The notes: a model not told the origin generated them from the sequence alone. A stretch of DNA of 64,000 bases from an uncultured Oscillospiraceae bacterium (GCA_910579595.1 CAJTVM010000002.1:13582-77581); one strand, 5' to 3'. Shown: positions 17,358-26,628, numbered from the stretch's first letter. Numbers and translations: made by a program.

Positions 17358-18116
17358 ATGAATCAATCCTTCTATATCGGCGCGGTGGGCGCACAGCAGC
17401 AGCTTTACCACCTGAATGTCCACGGCGACAACATCGCCAATGTGAACACCTACGGCTTTAAAGCCGACAAGAGCTATTTCTCCGCCCTGATGTACCAGAA
17501 CCACCGTGGCGCGCTGAATGGCGAGGCCAATACCCAGCTGCCCATGGGTGTGGGCACCAAAATGCTCATGACTTCCACCGACTATTCCCAAGGCGGTCCG
17601 GCGGACACCGGGCGGCTGCTGGACTACTACATCGAGGGGGAAGGCTTCTTTGGGCTGGTGGATCTCGCCACTGGGGACGTGTCCTTCACCCGCAATGGCG
17701 CGTTTATGATGTCCTCCCTGGAGCGGGCCAACGGTATGGTGGACGAGAATGGCCAGCCGGTGATGGAGCAGGTATTTTACCTGGGGGACGGCGCTGGGCG
17801 CTTTGTGCTCAGCAAGGACGGCGGGATGATCGAGATTGAAAATCCCGAGGACGATCTGCCCGTGGGTATTTTCGACTTTGCCAACTACGACGGTATGACC
17901 CAGCTGGACGAGACCCGCTACGCCCCCATTGACAAGAACGGCAACCTCTGGTACGGCACTGGGAAGTTGGTCAGAGGATATCTGGAGCGCTCCAACGCCG
18001 ACTTGGGCGAGGAGCTGACCAAGGTCATCGAGGCCCAGCGAGCCTATGGCGCGGCGCTGAAAATGGTGATCACCTCCGATGAGATTGAGAGCACCATTAA
18101 CAATCTGCGCACTTAA
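17358..18116 (+). CDS. Flagellar rod protein, FlgG/FlhP type
   Basis: Second rod protein, 252 residues. It has the N-terminal block LYHLNVHGDNIANVNTYGFK, a central YYIEGEGFFGLVDLATGD, and the C-terminal signature YLERSNADLGEELTKVIEAQ followed by RAYGAALK. This terminal helix resembles FlgG/FlhP. It ends 14 bp before cheC and follows the other rod gene by 14 bp. Confidence 0.87.
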   Translation: MNQSFYIGAVGAQQQLYHLNVHGDNIANVNTYGFKADKSYFSALMYQNHRGALNGEANTQLPMGVGTKMLMTSTDYSQGGPADTGRLLDYYIEGEGFFGLVDLATGDVSFTRNGAFMMSSLERANGMVDENGQPVMEQVFYLGDGAGRFVLSKDGGMIEIENPEDDLPVGIFDFANYDGMTQLDETRYAPIDKNGNLWYGTGKLVRGYLERSNADLGEELTKVIEAQRAYGAALKMVITSDEIESTINNLRT

Positions 18117-18130
18117 CAGGAGGGAATGGA

Positions 18131-18757
18131 ATGGCAATTAAAAACTATAACGAGCTGAGTTCTCTGGAGCTGGACACGCTGCGGGAGATCGGCAGTATGG
18201 GCACCGGAAACGCGGCTACCGCCCTGTCCCAGATGTTACAGCGAGAGGTGCGCATCACCCTGCCCGAGGTGCGCATCATGGGCTACAACGAGGCTATTGA
18301 GTGGATCGGCGGGCCGGAGGAGATCACCGCTGGTGTGCTGGTAAAGATGGGCGGGCAGATCAACGGCATCATGCTTTCCTGCCAGCAGCTGGATTTCGTC
18401 AACCTTGTACTGGAAAGCGTGCTGGGCGCGGGAATTTCCGACTACGCACAGCTGGCGGATCTGGAAAACTCCTGCCTGATCGAAGTAGGCAACATTATGA
18501 TATCCACCTTTATCAACGCGCTGAGCGGCTTAGCCGGACTGGATGTCACACTGACGGTGCCCGCGTTTACCGTGGATATGCAAGGGGCCATCCTGGCCGT
18601 GCCCATGGCGGAGTACGGCGGGCAGTCCGACTATATTATGACCATCGGAGGCAACTTTGTGTGCGAGAATAAGCAGGTTCCCTGCCGCCTGCTGATGTCG
18701 CCGGATCTCCGGTCTTTGAATGCTCTTTTGAGGAAGCTGGGCGTAAGTGATGAGTAA
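18131..18757 (+). CDS. cheC: CheY-P phosphatase CheC
   Basis: CheC dephosphorylates CheY-P and is stimulated by CheD. The 208-residue protein carries both paired active-site signatures, TLREIGSMGTGNAATALSQM near residue 20 and SCLIEVGNIMISTFINALSG near residue 118, each with the E-x2-N core. It overlaps cheD by eight bases, a typical coupled pair. Together with the CheC domain of FliY this gives two phosphatases acting on CheY. Confidence 0.95.
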   Translation: MAIKNYNELSSLELDTLREIGSMGTGNAATALSQMLQREVRITLPEVRIMGYNEAIEWIGGPEEITAGVLVKMGGQINGIMLSCQQLDFVNLVLESVLGAGISDYAQLADLENSCLIEVGNIMISTFINALSGLAGLDVTLTVPAFTVDMQGAILAVPMAEYGGQSDYIMTIGGNFVCENKQVPCRLLMSPDLRSLNALLRKLGVSDE

Positions 18758-19232
18758 TGGCAAAATCACCATCGGAATCGCTGATATGAAGCTTGCCAAA
18801 GGGGAGGGAATGTTGATCACGTACGCGTTGGGTTCGTGCATTGGAATCTGCCTGCATGACCCGATGCTCAAGCTAGGTGCGCTGGTGCACATTATGCTGC
18901 CGATCAACATGGAAGCAGGCCGAACCAACGTTATGAAGTACGCAGATACAGGAATCAAGGAAACGCTGAAGCAGATGGAGGCCATGGGGGCCCGCCGGAC
19001 ACGGATTACCGCCAAGATTGCCGGCGGCGCTAAGATGTTCGAGACGGGCAGCGCGTCCCTGGGCAACATCGGCCAGCGCAATATCGAGAGTGTCCACATG
19101 AACCTGAAGAAGGAAGGCATCCGGCTGCTGAAGGAGGACGTGGGAGGCACCGTGGCCCGCACCCTGCTTTTTGATGTAAACAGCGGCTTGGGCTGTGTGC
19201 GCAGCTACGGGCGTCCGGAGCTTATCATTTGA
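18750..19232 (+). CDS. cheD: Chemoreceptor glutamine deamidase CheD
   Basis: CheD deamidates glutamines on methyl-accepting chemotaxis proteins and binds CheC. The family signature is complete: LITYALGSCIGICLHDPMLK with the catalytic Cys, then GALVHIMLP with the catalytic His, and the Thr-containing ARRTRITAKIAGGAKMF. The ATG at 18750 lies inside the end of cheC; a GTG three bases earlier is possible. Length 160 is normal. Confidence 0.95.
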   Translation: MSNGKITIGIADMKLAKGEGMLITYALGSCIGICLHDPMLKLGALVHIMLPINMEAGRTNVMKYADTGIKETLKQMEAMGARRTRITAKIAGGAKMFETGSASLGNIGQRNIESVHMNLKKEGIRLLKEDVGGTVARTLLFDVNSGLGCVRSYGRPELII

Positions 19233-19263
19233 CAGAGCAAGAATGAAGGGAGAGTCGGAAAAG

Positions 19264-20199
19264 ATGGAAGACAACAAGCATGGCATTCTGCTGGAGTCTG
19301 GGACAAATGAGATCGAAGTGATGAAATTCACCATCGGGGGCAATCTGTTCGGCATCAATGTGGCCAAGGTCAAGGAGATCATGATCTCCGCGCCGGTGAA
19401 GCCCATGCCCCACGCGCACCCGTCGGTGGAGGGCATCTTCAAGCCCCGCGACATGGTGATCACCGTGGTGGATCTGCCCCAGTACTTGGGTGCGGAAAGC
19501 CCCAAGGGCGAGAAAGATATCTTTATCATTACCAATTTCAACAAAATGTACATTGCCTTCCGGGTGCACGCCGTGGACCGCATCAGCCGGATCTCCTGGA
19601 CGGACATCTCCAAGCCGGATAAGACGGTGTCCGGCGGCGCGGAGAGTGTGGCCACCGGCATCGCCCAGTGCGAGGGCGAGCTGGTTACCATCCTGGACTT
19701 TGAGCGCATTGTGGCCGAGATCGCCCCGGAGACCAGCATCCAAATCTCCGAGGTGGAGCAGATGGGGCCCCGTGACCGCAACGATAGGCCCATTTGGGTG
19801 GCGGAGGACTCCGCCCTGTTGAGCAAGATGATTGAAAATTCCCTGCGCAAGGCCAATTATGTCAATCTGCGGATGTTCCCTAACGGTCAGGAGTTGTGGG
19901 ACGCGCTCAGCGTCCTGCCCGCCGATCATGAGTTGGAACAGGATGTGGCGCTGATTATCACCGATATCGAGATGCCCCAGATGGACGGCCACCGGTTGAC
20001 CAAGCTGGTGAAGGAGAGCGGCAGCCGGTTTAAAGAGGTTCCCCTGGTGATCTTCTCCTCCCTGATCAGTGAGGAGATGCGCCTGAAGGGTAAGGATCTG
20101 GGTGCGGATGAGCAGCTGACCAAGCCAGAGATCGGGCACCTGGTGGACGTGATGGATCATCTGCTGGAGCAATTCGACAGAAGGCACGGCAGAGGTTAA
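19264..20199 (+). CDS. cheV: Chemotaxis coupling protein CheV
   Basis: CheV fuses an N-terminal CheW-like coupling domain (about residues 10-165, with MKFTIGGNLFGINVAKVKEI and GIFKPRDMVITVVDLPQYLG) to a C-terminal receiver domain. The receiver has VAEDSALL at its start, the phospho-acceptor Asp in LIITDIEMPQMDGH, and a Lys in EQLTKPEIGHL. It links receptors to CheA and allows adaptation. The ATG at 19264 after the aagggagag RBS gives 311 residues; an earlier upstream ATG would overlap cheD and add unrelated sequence. Confidence 0.94.
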   Translation: MEDNKHGILLESGTNEIEVMKFTIGGNLFGINVAKVKEIMISAPVKPMPHAHPSVEGIFKPRDMVITVVDLPQYLGAESPKGEKDIFIITNFNKMYIAFRVHAVDRISRISWTDISKPDKTVSGGAESVATGIAQCEGELVTILDFERIVAEIAPETSIQISEVEQMGPRDRNDRPIWVAEDSALLSKMIENSLRKANYVNLRMFPNGQELWDALSVLPADHELEQDVALIITDIEMPQMDGHRLTKLVKESGSRFKEVPLVIFSSLISEEMRLKGKDLGADEQLTKPEIGHLVDVMDHLLEQFDRRHGRG

Positions 20200-20220
20200 G
20201 TTCGGATAGGAGGCACTGCT

Positions 20221-21519
20221 ATGAGCGGCAAATACATCGTGAGGCAGCCCATCAAGGATGCGGCTGGAAACATCATCGGAAATGAGATCCTGTACCACGG
20301 CGCAAACCAGGCGTTTAGCAGCGACAGCTCTACGTCCAGCGCAGAATTTGCCGCGGCCAACACTATCTACAGCTTTCTGACCGATAACAGTCCCAAGGTG
20401 CTGAGGGGTACGTTGAACTTCATGACCTTCACCACCATGCTGCTGATGAAAAAGACCCCCCGGCTGTTCGACAAGAGCGATTTGGTGATCCAGATCGACG
20501 ACGCGGTGATCATCCACCCCCTTTCCATGCACCTGGTGCAGCAGTTCGCCAAGGAGGGCTACCGCATCGCGGTGAACGAGTTCCAGTTCACGCCCCGCTA
20601 CTTGGCCCTGCTGGACGGGATCCATTTCATCAAGATCAACGCCAAGACCTCCAGCGACATCACCATCCGCAACACTGTTGAGATTGCCCACAGCATGAAC
20701 ATCAAGTGCATTGTCACCAACATTGAGACGGAGAGTGTGTACAACCGGGCGATCAGCTTGGGAGCGGATGGGCTGGAGGGGCCGTATGTGGCCGATAAGC
20801 TCACCACCAAAGCCCACAGCAGCGCCTATATTCAGAGCAACTTCTTCCAGCTCATGGTGGCGGTTACCAAGGACGAGCCCAACGTGGAGGAAATTGAGCA
20901 GATGATTGCCGCGGATGCCAGCCTGTCCTATGGTCTGCTGAAAATGGTCAACTCCGCCTACTTTGCCCTGCGCTACCGGGCTACCACCATTACCCAGGCC
21001 ATTATGACGCTGGGCCTGGGCCAGCTGAAGCAGTGGATTTACCTGCTCAGCGCCAGCAACGCGGAAAACGAGCAGGATCCCGGTTCGGAGGAGTTCCTCA
21101 AGCGCTCCTTCATGCGGGCTAACTTCTGCAGTGAGTTGATGAACCACGCCAAGGATATGCCTATCTCCAAGGCGGAGGCATACCTGATGGGTATGTTCTC
21201 CACCCTGAATTACCTGATTGCCGCCCCCCTGGAGGAGATTTTGGCTGAGGTGCCGGTGGCCGATGAGATCAAGGAGGCCCTGCTCCACCATACCGGCCGC
21301 TGCGGAAAGCTGTACGATCTGGTGCTCAGCTACGAGGCGGCAAACTGGGAGAAGATCACCACCCTGGCAGAGGAGCTGGGGATCCCGGACAACATGATCA
21401 CCAGTATCTACTTCATCTGCATGGAGAATGTGAACACCCTTTGGGAGCAGCTCACAAATCCCTATCCCCGTCAGGGGGAACCGGAGCCGGAAGCGTCTTC
21501 CGCTGAATCTGAGCTTTAA
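20221..21519 (+). CDS. EAL-like/HDOD signalling protein
   Basis: A 432-residue protein of the YuxH-like EAL-HDOD class. The N-terminal 200 residues resemble a degenerate EAL domain (VRQPIKDAAGNIIGNEILYHG where active enzymes have E-A-L/V-L-R, and INAKTSSDITIRN), so catalysis of c-di-GMP hydrolysis is unlikely, though binding is possible. The HDOD domain is at about 215-405 (MIAADASLSYGLLKMVNSAY, then ITQAIMTLGLGQLKQWIYLL) and lacks HD metal ligands. It closes the fla/che operon and may link c-di-GMP state to motility; that is inference. Confidence 0.85.
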   Translation: MSGKYIVRQPIKDAAGNIIGNEILYHGANQAFSSDSSTSSAEFAAANTIYSFLTDNSPKVLRGTLNFMTFTTMLLMKKTPRLFDKSDLVIQIDDAVIIHPLSMHLVQQFAKEGYRIAVNEFQFTPRYLALLDGIHFIKINAKTSSDITIRNTVEIAHSMNIKCIVTNIETESVYNRAISLGADGLEGPYVADKLTTKAHSSAYIQSNFFQLMVAVTKDEPNVEEIEQMIAADASLSYGLLKMVNSAYFALRYRATTITQAIMTLGLGQLKQWIYLLSASNAENEQDPGSEEFLKRSFMRANFCSELMNHAKDMPISKAEAYLMGMFSTLNYLIAAPLEEILAEVPVADEIKEALLHHTGRCGKLYDLVLSYEAANWEKITTLAEELGIPDNMITSIYFICMENVNTLWEQLTNPYPRQGEPEPEASSAESEL

Positions 21520-21525
21520 GCAGCA

Positions 21526-21559
21526 AACCCCCGGCAGGCGATGCCTGCCGGGGGTTTTT
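21526..21559 (+). terminator. Strong intrinsic terminator of the fla/che operon
   Basis: A perfect 12-bp stem pairs 21528-21539 (cccccggcaggc) with 21543-21554 (gcctgccggggg), loop gat, followed by five T at 21555-21559. It lies seven bases after the stop of the EAL-HDOD gene and just before the convergent ComFB gene. Confidence 0.95.
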
Positions 21560-21572
21560 GGATTGGTGGGGT

Positions 21573-22322
21573 TCAGCGGGTGTGGTGGGGCCGCTCCATG
21601 ACCACCTTGCAGGCCTGAAGCAGCTGGGCCGTGATGTCACTGGTAAGCTTGCCCTCATACACCGTAAGGCGGGGAATCCGGTCACCCGGCTCCAAAACCA
21701 CATATTTGGGGGGCAGGTGGTTCAATGTATACGCTTTCACGTCCTCCATGCACCGCTCGCAGGAGCAGAGGCCGAACATCTGGACATACTTGGGGGCCTT
21801 TTCCTCCACCAGCACCTGCATGACGTTAATATAGCCGGGATTGACTGGCATGAGGGGTTCCTTCCACTGGACGGGGGAGCCGTCCAAACCGGCAGAGATC
21901 TCCAGCTCCACATAGTCGTCCGGGTTCTCATCCCCGCCCCCGTCCGATGCCACGGGTATGTCCAGCGCGACAAAATCCTCAATGCTCAAGGGAGATTCCT
22001 GCTCGGGCAGGGGCTCAGGCTCGGGCTCGGGCTCGGGCTCGGGCAGGGGTTCAAACATAGGCTCAAGCTCAGGCTGGGGCGCGGGAACCTCCGGGGCGGC
22101 GGAGCCCAGCTCGTTTTCCAACGCGTCCTCCAGGGCGTTTTTGATTTTCACGGAGACAGCGGCGTCGGGGGCCATGGAGGTGACGATGGGAGGGACAGGA
22201 GCTGCGGGCGCGGCAGGGGCGGCTGCCTCCGGCGCATCGTTGGCGGCAGCGGCGGGGTCGTTTTTTTTGCTCAGCAGGTTCATCACCCGCGCGGTTTTGC
22301 TGGTTTTGTTGTCCTTAGCCAT
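21573..22322 (-). CDS. ComFB-domain protein with long acidic Pro-Glu linker
   Basis: A 249-residue cytoplasmic protein. The C-terminal part (about residues 165-215) matches the late competence ComFB family: YINVMQVLVEEKAPKYVQMF, then the Cys cluster GLCSCERCMEDVKAYTLNHL and PPKYVV. Members of this family have been reported as cyclic di-nucleotide (c-di-GMP) receptors. The N-terminal 130 residues are Ala/Pro-rich with a Glu-Pro run (EPLPEPEPEPEPEPLPE), probably a disordered spacer, after a basic N-terminus. It lies 35 bp downstream of the parA-type gene on the same strand, so both are probably one operon. Binding of c-di-GMP by this protein is inferred. Confidence 0.8.
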   Translation of the reverse strand: MAKDNKTSKTARVMNLLSKKNDPAAAANDAPEAAAPAAPAAPVPPIVTSMAPDAAVSVKIKNALEDALENELGSAAPEVPAPQPELEPMFEPLPEPEPEPEPEPLPEQESPLSIEDFVALDIPVASDGGGDENPDDYVELEISAGLDGSPVQWKEPLMPVNPGYINVMQVLVEEKAPKYVQMFGLCSCERCMEDVKAYTLNHLPPKYVVLEPGDRIPRLTVYEGKLTSDITAQLLQACKVVMERPHHTR

Positions 22323-22357
22323 GGTTGCAGATTCTCCTTACTCAAATTTACTTGGTT

Positions 22358-23170
22358 TCAGTTAAAAAACTGAGATATATATTTCAGCCTGGATTTCGGC
22401 TTGGGGCGGGGGAAGCGCTCCCCGGCCACCGCGTCGATGATGGACAGGAAGTCCTGGGCGGGGCGGGAGTCGGGCTGGTAGGTGAGCACCGTCTGCCCGT
22501 GGGCAGGGGCCATCGCCACGCCGACGCCCCGGTGGATCTTGGCCTCAAACACCCGGCTGTCCAGCTGCTCCGCCACCACCTGGGCCATCTCCAGGATGTC
22601 CTTGGACAGGGTGAGGCGGCCGTTGAACTTGTTGATCAGAATGCCCAGCACCTTCAGATGGGGGTTGAAGGTGGCGCGTACCGTCTCAATAGTTTCCTGG
22701 AGCTGGGTGACGCCCACCAGGCTGAGCACTTCCGCCTCCATGGGAACGATAAGCCCGTCGGAGGCCACATAGGCGTTGACGGTGAGTATATTCAGCGCCG
22801 GCGGCGTGTCGATGATGATAAAGTCGTACTTGGAGCGCACACTGGTGAGCAAGTCGCTGAGCATGAACTCCCGGCGGGGGGCGGTGAACTCCATCTCGGC
22901 GGCGGACAGCATGATGTCCGAGGGCAGCACGTCGCCATACTCGGTGGACTGGATGGCCGCCTCAATGGGGCAGTCGCCCCTGATCACGTCGTAGACGGTT
23001 TTCTCCGTGCCCACGTCCAGGCCCAGGTTGAAGCCCAGATTGCCCTGGGGATCAAGATCGATGCCCAGTACGCTGGCCCCCCGCTGGCGCAGGCCGCAAA
23101 CCAGCGAAGCGGCGGTGGTGGTTTTGCCAACGCCGCCTTTTTGGTTGGTGACGGTAATGATTTGTGTCAA
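22358..23170 (-). CDS. ParA/Soj-family ATPase with possible membrane-targeting tail
   Basis: A 270-residue deviant-Walker ATPase. The N-terminus ITVTNQKGGVGKTTTAASLV contains the signature Lys, followed by GIDLDPQGNLGFNLG, the Walker B region YDFIIIDTPPALNILTVNA and VLGILINKFNGRLTLSKDIL. These motifs are those of chromosome/plasmid ParA and Soj, not of FlhG or MinD, yet no ParB gene is adjacent. The last residues SRLKYISQFFN could form a short amphipathic helix like the MinD membrane-targeting sequence. Start is a TTG preceded by gagggaggg. The partner downstream is a ComFB-domain protein. Confidence 0.9.
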   Translation of the reverse strand: MTQIITVTNQKGGVGKTTTAASLVCGLRQRGASVLGIDLDPQGNLGFNLGLDVGTEKTVYDVIRGDCPIEAAIQSTEYGDVLPSDIMLSAAEMEFTAPRREFMLSDLLTSVRSKYDFIIIDTPPALNILTVNAYVASDGLIVPMEAEVLSLVGVTQLQETIETVRATFNPHLKVLGILINKFNGRLTLSKDILEMAQVVAEQLDSRVFEAKIHRGVGVAMAPAHGQTVLTYQPDSRPAQDFLSIIDAVAGERFPRPKPKSRLKYISQFFN

Positions 23171-23361
23171 GGAATATTCCCTCCCTCTCTACTTCCTTGA
23201 TTGCAAAAACTTGGGGAAAACTCTTAAGTTAACTATACTACAGGTCGATAAAAAAAAACAGAGGTAGAACAAAAAAACTCTGAAAATTTTTTGTAAAATC
23301 CCCGGCGGATATGTTTCGGCATTACTATGCCCTTGGAGTTTCGGAAAGGAGCGATCCAATT

Positions 23362-26187
23362 ATGGCATCAATTACCAGCATGGTCAACGGCACCAGTTCC
23401 CTCAGCAGTATTTACGGCAACCGCAATGTACTCAGCGGCCTGGCCAGCGGTATGGACACCGAGTCCATGATCGAAAACGCTGTGTCCGGCATCAAGCTGA
23501 AGATCCAGAACCTGACCAAGAAGCGCACCAAGATTGAGTGGCAGCAGGAGGCCTACCGCAGCATCATCGACAAGGCGGTGAACTTCAATACCAAGTACAC
23601 CTCCTATTCCTCCAAGACCAACCTGCTCAGCTCCAGCTTCTTCAACAACGCGGTGAACACCGTTGTCAAGGGCACCTACGCCGACAAGATCTCCGCCAGC
23701 GGCAGGACCACCAGCGATGTGAAGATCAACGCCGTGAAGCAGCTGGCGAAGGCCGCGTCCTATACCGTGTCCGGGGCGGGGACTGCTTTCGGCGACGTCA
23801 ACGGCGGCATCACCGGTGAGGCGTTTGACATCACCGGCGAGATTCCGGTGAGCACGGTGTCCGGCTCCCTGACCTTCCAGTACGGCGGCACCAACGGCGC
23901 CACCTTTGACATCAAGTTTGACGAGCTGGAAAATTTGAACGACGTCGTGGTTTACAATGATGACGGCACAGTGAAGGAGGACGCCGGCGAGAGCGAGAAG
24001 TTCCTTCAGGCCGTCAAGAACAAGCTGAGCGAAGTGACGTACAACTACACCAAGAATGGTTTCCAGGAAACCACCACCGCCGACAAGGCCATCAAGCTGG
24101 AGTTGGACGCGACCGGCCGCATCACCTTTTCCGACGGGCTGGGCAGCGGCAATACGGTGAAGATCAGCTCATCCACCGGCAAGATCGGGGATCTGGCGGG
24201 TAAGAACGTTCTGACAAGCCCCGGCAAGCTGACCGAGGATACCTCCGTCAAGGAGTATCTGGCTGACAAGGAGCTGGGCATTACCTTCAACGGCACCACT
24301 AAAAGGATCAAGATGAACGATGTGCTGGAGGGCCTGGGCAACGGAGGGAACGAGGAATTCGTGGACGCGCTGAACCGGGAACTGGGCGAGGCCTTCGGCA
24401 AGGGTGAGATTGAGGCCCTTTTTGAGGACGGCAAGCTGTCCCTGACCTCCTCCGGCGAGGGTGACACCATGAGCCTGGGCGGCTCCGCGGTGGAGGCGCT
24501 GGGCTTTAAGAGCGGCGACTCCAACTATGTCAATACCGGCAAGAAGCTGTCCGAGCTGATGAACGAGGATAACTTTGCGCGGGTGTTCTCCCAGGAGAAC
24601 AAGCTGCGCGGCACCTTCAAGAATATTGACGGCAAGCCTATCGAAAAAACCAGCGGCAGCGGCGAGACATACTATGTGGACGATGCGGGCAACCGGGTGG
24701 ACAAGGATGGCTTCCGCATTACCGTCACGGGCAAGAACATTTATGACTTCCAGATCAATGACGCCCACATCAACGTCACCGAGGACACCACTTTGGAGAG
24801 CTTGGTGAATTCCATCAATTCCAACACCAGCGCAGGGGTGAAGGTAAGCTATTCCAAGCTGACCAACGAGTTTAAGTTCACCGCCACCGAGAGCGGGTCT
24901 ACCAGCAAGATCGAGTTCGGCGGCGCAGCCAAAAGTATGTTCAGCGCGCCCCAGAATCAAGCAATCAGTGGGGAAAGTAAATTCGCTGATGTCTTTGGCG
25001 TGGATTTCGGGACGGATGGCAGAAAGGAAATTACGATTGATGTCCCGGGGAACGTGACGACAAGTTTCTGGGTCAATGCTGATGACACGGTTCAGGATGT
25101 CCTGGATCAATTGAATGATCCCAGTAGTTTCTTCGGCAGTTCGATCTCGATCAATGAACTCACCGGTGAACTTGAAGTCACCAAGGATGGAAAGAGCTGG
25201 GATTTTACGCTTCGGGAGGGCAAGGCAAGCGACAAGGACGCTCCCGAGATTAAGGTTCCGTCCAATTCCTATGCCAGCTATTCCACTGGCCAGGACGCCG
25301 TCATGGATGTAGAGATCAACGGCAAGCGGTTTGAAAACCTGACCCGCTCCAGCAACAGCTTCGACATCGACGGGCTGACCGTCAATGTGAAGAACACCTT
25401 TGAGGCCGTGGGCAAGGACGGCGAGGATTACGAGCCTATCACCTTTGAGACCTCCACCGACAGCGACAAGATCGTAGACGCCATCCGGGAGTTTGTCAAC
25501 GACTACAACGAGATGGCTACCGAGTTGAAGAATGCCTATTCTACGCAGCCGGCCTATAAGAACGGTACGACCCGTTATGAGCCCCTCACCGCCGAGCAGG
25601 AGGAGCAGTATACCGAAAGCGAGCTGAAGGCATACAACGAGAAGGCCAAGCAGGGCATCCTGTTCGGGGACTCCACCCTGTCCAGTATGTACAGCAAGCT
25701 GCTCAGCGCCATTACCCCGGGCGGAACTGATGGCCAGACCCTGCGGGAGATCGGCATCGGCACCTCCTACAACAATGGCATGACCACCCTGTCCCTGGAT
25801 GAGGATAAGCTCCGTAACGCTTTGGAGAGTGATCCGGACAAGGTGAAGAACGCGTTTTCCAAGACGAAGGAGGGCGGATCTGCCACCGATGGCCTGATGC
25901 AGACCATGCAGAATACCCTGAACACCTACGTCAAGACCACCGGCGAACCCAAGGGCGTGCTGATCCAGCGGGCCGGCTCCACTAAGGCGTACACCTCGCT
26001 GAACAACAACAGCCTCAAAAGCCAGATGGACAGCATCGACAACCAGATCGACCGGTGGACCGACAAGATGGCCAGCCAGATCGACCGCTACACCACCCAG
26101 TTCAGCCGTCTGGAGCAGCTGATTGCCCAGATGAACTCCCAGGCCTCCGCCATGTCCGGCCTGATGGGCGGGAGTACTGGCTACTAA
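23362..26187 (+). CDS. fliD: Flagellar filament cap protein FliD (unusually large)
   Basis: FliD (HAP2) caps the filament and directs flagellin folding. The N-terminal domain begins RNVLSGLASGMDTESMIENA with the hallmark G-L-A-S-G-M-D, followed by the coiled coil LTKKRTKIEWQQEAYRSI. The C-terminal domain contains FVNDYNEMATELKNAYSTQP, GIGTSYNNGMTTLSLDEDKL and the final helix FSRLEQLIAQMNSQASAM. At 941 residues it is nearly twice the common 450-550; the extra mass is in the central domains (about residues 200-650). The ATG at 23362 is chosen because of the ggaaaggag RBS. Confidence 0.94.
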   Translation: MASITSMVNGTSSLSSIYGNRNVLSGLASGMDTESMIENAVSGIKLKIQNLTKKRTKIEWQQEAYRSIIDKAVNFNTKYTSYSSKTNLLSSSFFNNAVNTVVKGTYADKISASGRTTSDVKINAVKQLAKAASYTVSGAGTAFGDVNGGITGEAFDITGEIPVSTVSGSLTFQYGGTNGATFDIKFDELENLNDVVVYNDDGTVKEDAGESEKFLQAVKNKLSEVTYNYTKNGFQETTTADKAIKLELDATGRITFSDGLGSGNTVKISSSTGKIGDLAGKNVLTSPGKLTEDTSVKEYLADKELGITFNGTTKRIKMNDVLEGLGNGGNEEFVDALNRELGEAFGKGEIEALFEDGKLSLTSSGEGDTMSLGGSAVEALGFKSGDSNYVNTGKKLSELMNEDNFARVFSQENKLRGTFKNIDGKPIEKTSGSGETYYVDDAGNRVDKDGFRITVTGKNIYDFQINDAHINVTEDTTLESLVNSINSNTSAGVKVSYSKLTNEFKFTATESGSTSKIEFGGAAKSMFSAPQNQAISGESKFADVFGVDFGTDGRKEITIDVPGNVTTSFWVNADDTVQDVLDQLNDPSSFFGSSISINELTGELEVTKDGKSWDFTLREGKASDKDAPEIKVPSNSYASYSTGQDAVMDVEINGKRFENLTRSSNSFDIDGLTVNVKNTFEAVGKDGEDYEPITFETSTDSDKIVDAIREFVNDYNEMATELKNAYSTQPAYKNGTTRYEPLTAEQEEQYTESELKAYNEKAKQGILFGDSTLSSMYSKLLSAITPGGTDGQTLREIGIGTSYNNGMTTLSLDEDKLRNALESDPDKVKNAFSKTKEGGSATDGLMQTMQNTLNTYVKTTGEPKGVLIQRAGSTKAYTSLNNNSLKSQMDSIDNQIDRWTDKMASQIDRYTTQFSRLEQLIAQMNSQASAMSGLMGGSTGY

Positions 26188-26217
26188 TAATAACCACCCA
26201 CAAAAAAGGAGTCAGAA

Positions 26218-26628
26218 ATGGATATCAAAGGCTACCAGGGTTACCAGGGCTACAAGGAGCAGGGCATCAACGATATGTCCCCCGGTGAGCTGCTGCTGCT
26301 GCTGTATGACGAGCTGGTGAAACGTCTGCTGCGGGCGGAGCTGGCCCTGGGCAAGGAGGATTACATCCTGTTTGAGGCCAGCGTGGACAGGAGCCTGGAC
26401 ATTGTCCGCTACCTGGACGACACCCTGGATATGCAGTATCCCATCAGCCGGAACCTGAACCGCCTGTACGACTATTTCAGCTATGAGCTGAACCGGGTCA
26501 AAGCCGGACGGAACAAGACCGAGCTGGAACGGGTAAAGACCATGGCCTGCGAGCTGCGGGACACCTTCCGCGAGGCGGAGAAAAACAGCGGGTGCGCTGC
26601 GGCGGAAAGCGCCGGAGGACAGGCATGA
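26218..26628 (+). CDS. fliS: Flagellin export chaperone FliS
   Basis: FliS binds the C-terminus of flagellin and keeps it unfolded for export. The 136-residue helical protein has the family pattern INDMSPGELLLLLYDELVKR near the N-terminus, then LDIVRYLDDTLDMQYPISRN and LNRLYDYFSYELNRVKAGRN. It follows fliD by 30 bp and overlaps the next gene by four bases (ATGA). Confidence 0.93.
   Translation: MDIKGYQGYQGYKEQGINDMSPGELLLLLYDELVKRLLRAELALGKEDYILFEASVDRSLDIVRYLDDTLDMQYPISRNLNRLYDYFSYELNRVKAGRNKTELERVKTMACELRDTFREAEKNSGCAAAESAGGQA

Noticed and set aside
22358..23170. Identification of the ParA-type protein as FlhG/YlxH
   Set aside because: The Soj-type signature (TNQKGGVGKTTTA) and lack of the FliM/FliN-binding N-terminal motif argue against FlhG; it is not next to flhF.
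23260..23361. Sigma-28 promoter before fliD (a cggatat word at about 23307)
   Set aside because: The nearest AAAA or TAAA boxes are 8 or about 19 bases away rather than the required 14-16, so the site does not fit the consensus.
23311..23361. Upstream ATG for fliD adding 17 residues
   Set aside because: It has no RBS and the added residues do not resemble a FliD N-terminus; the ATG at 23362 has a good RBS.
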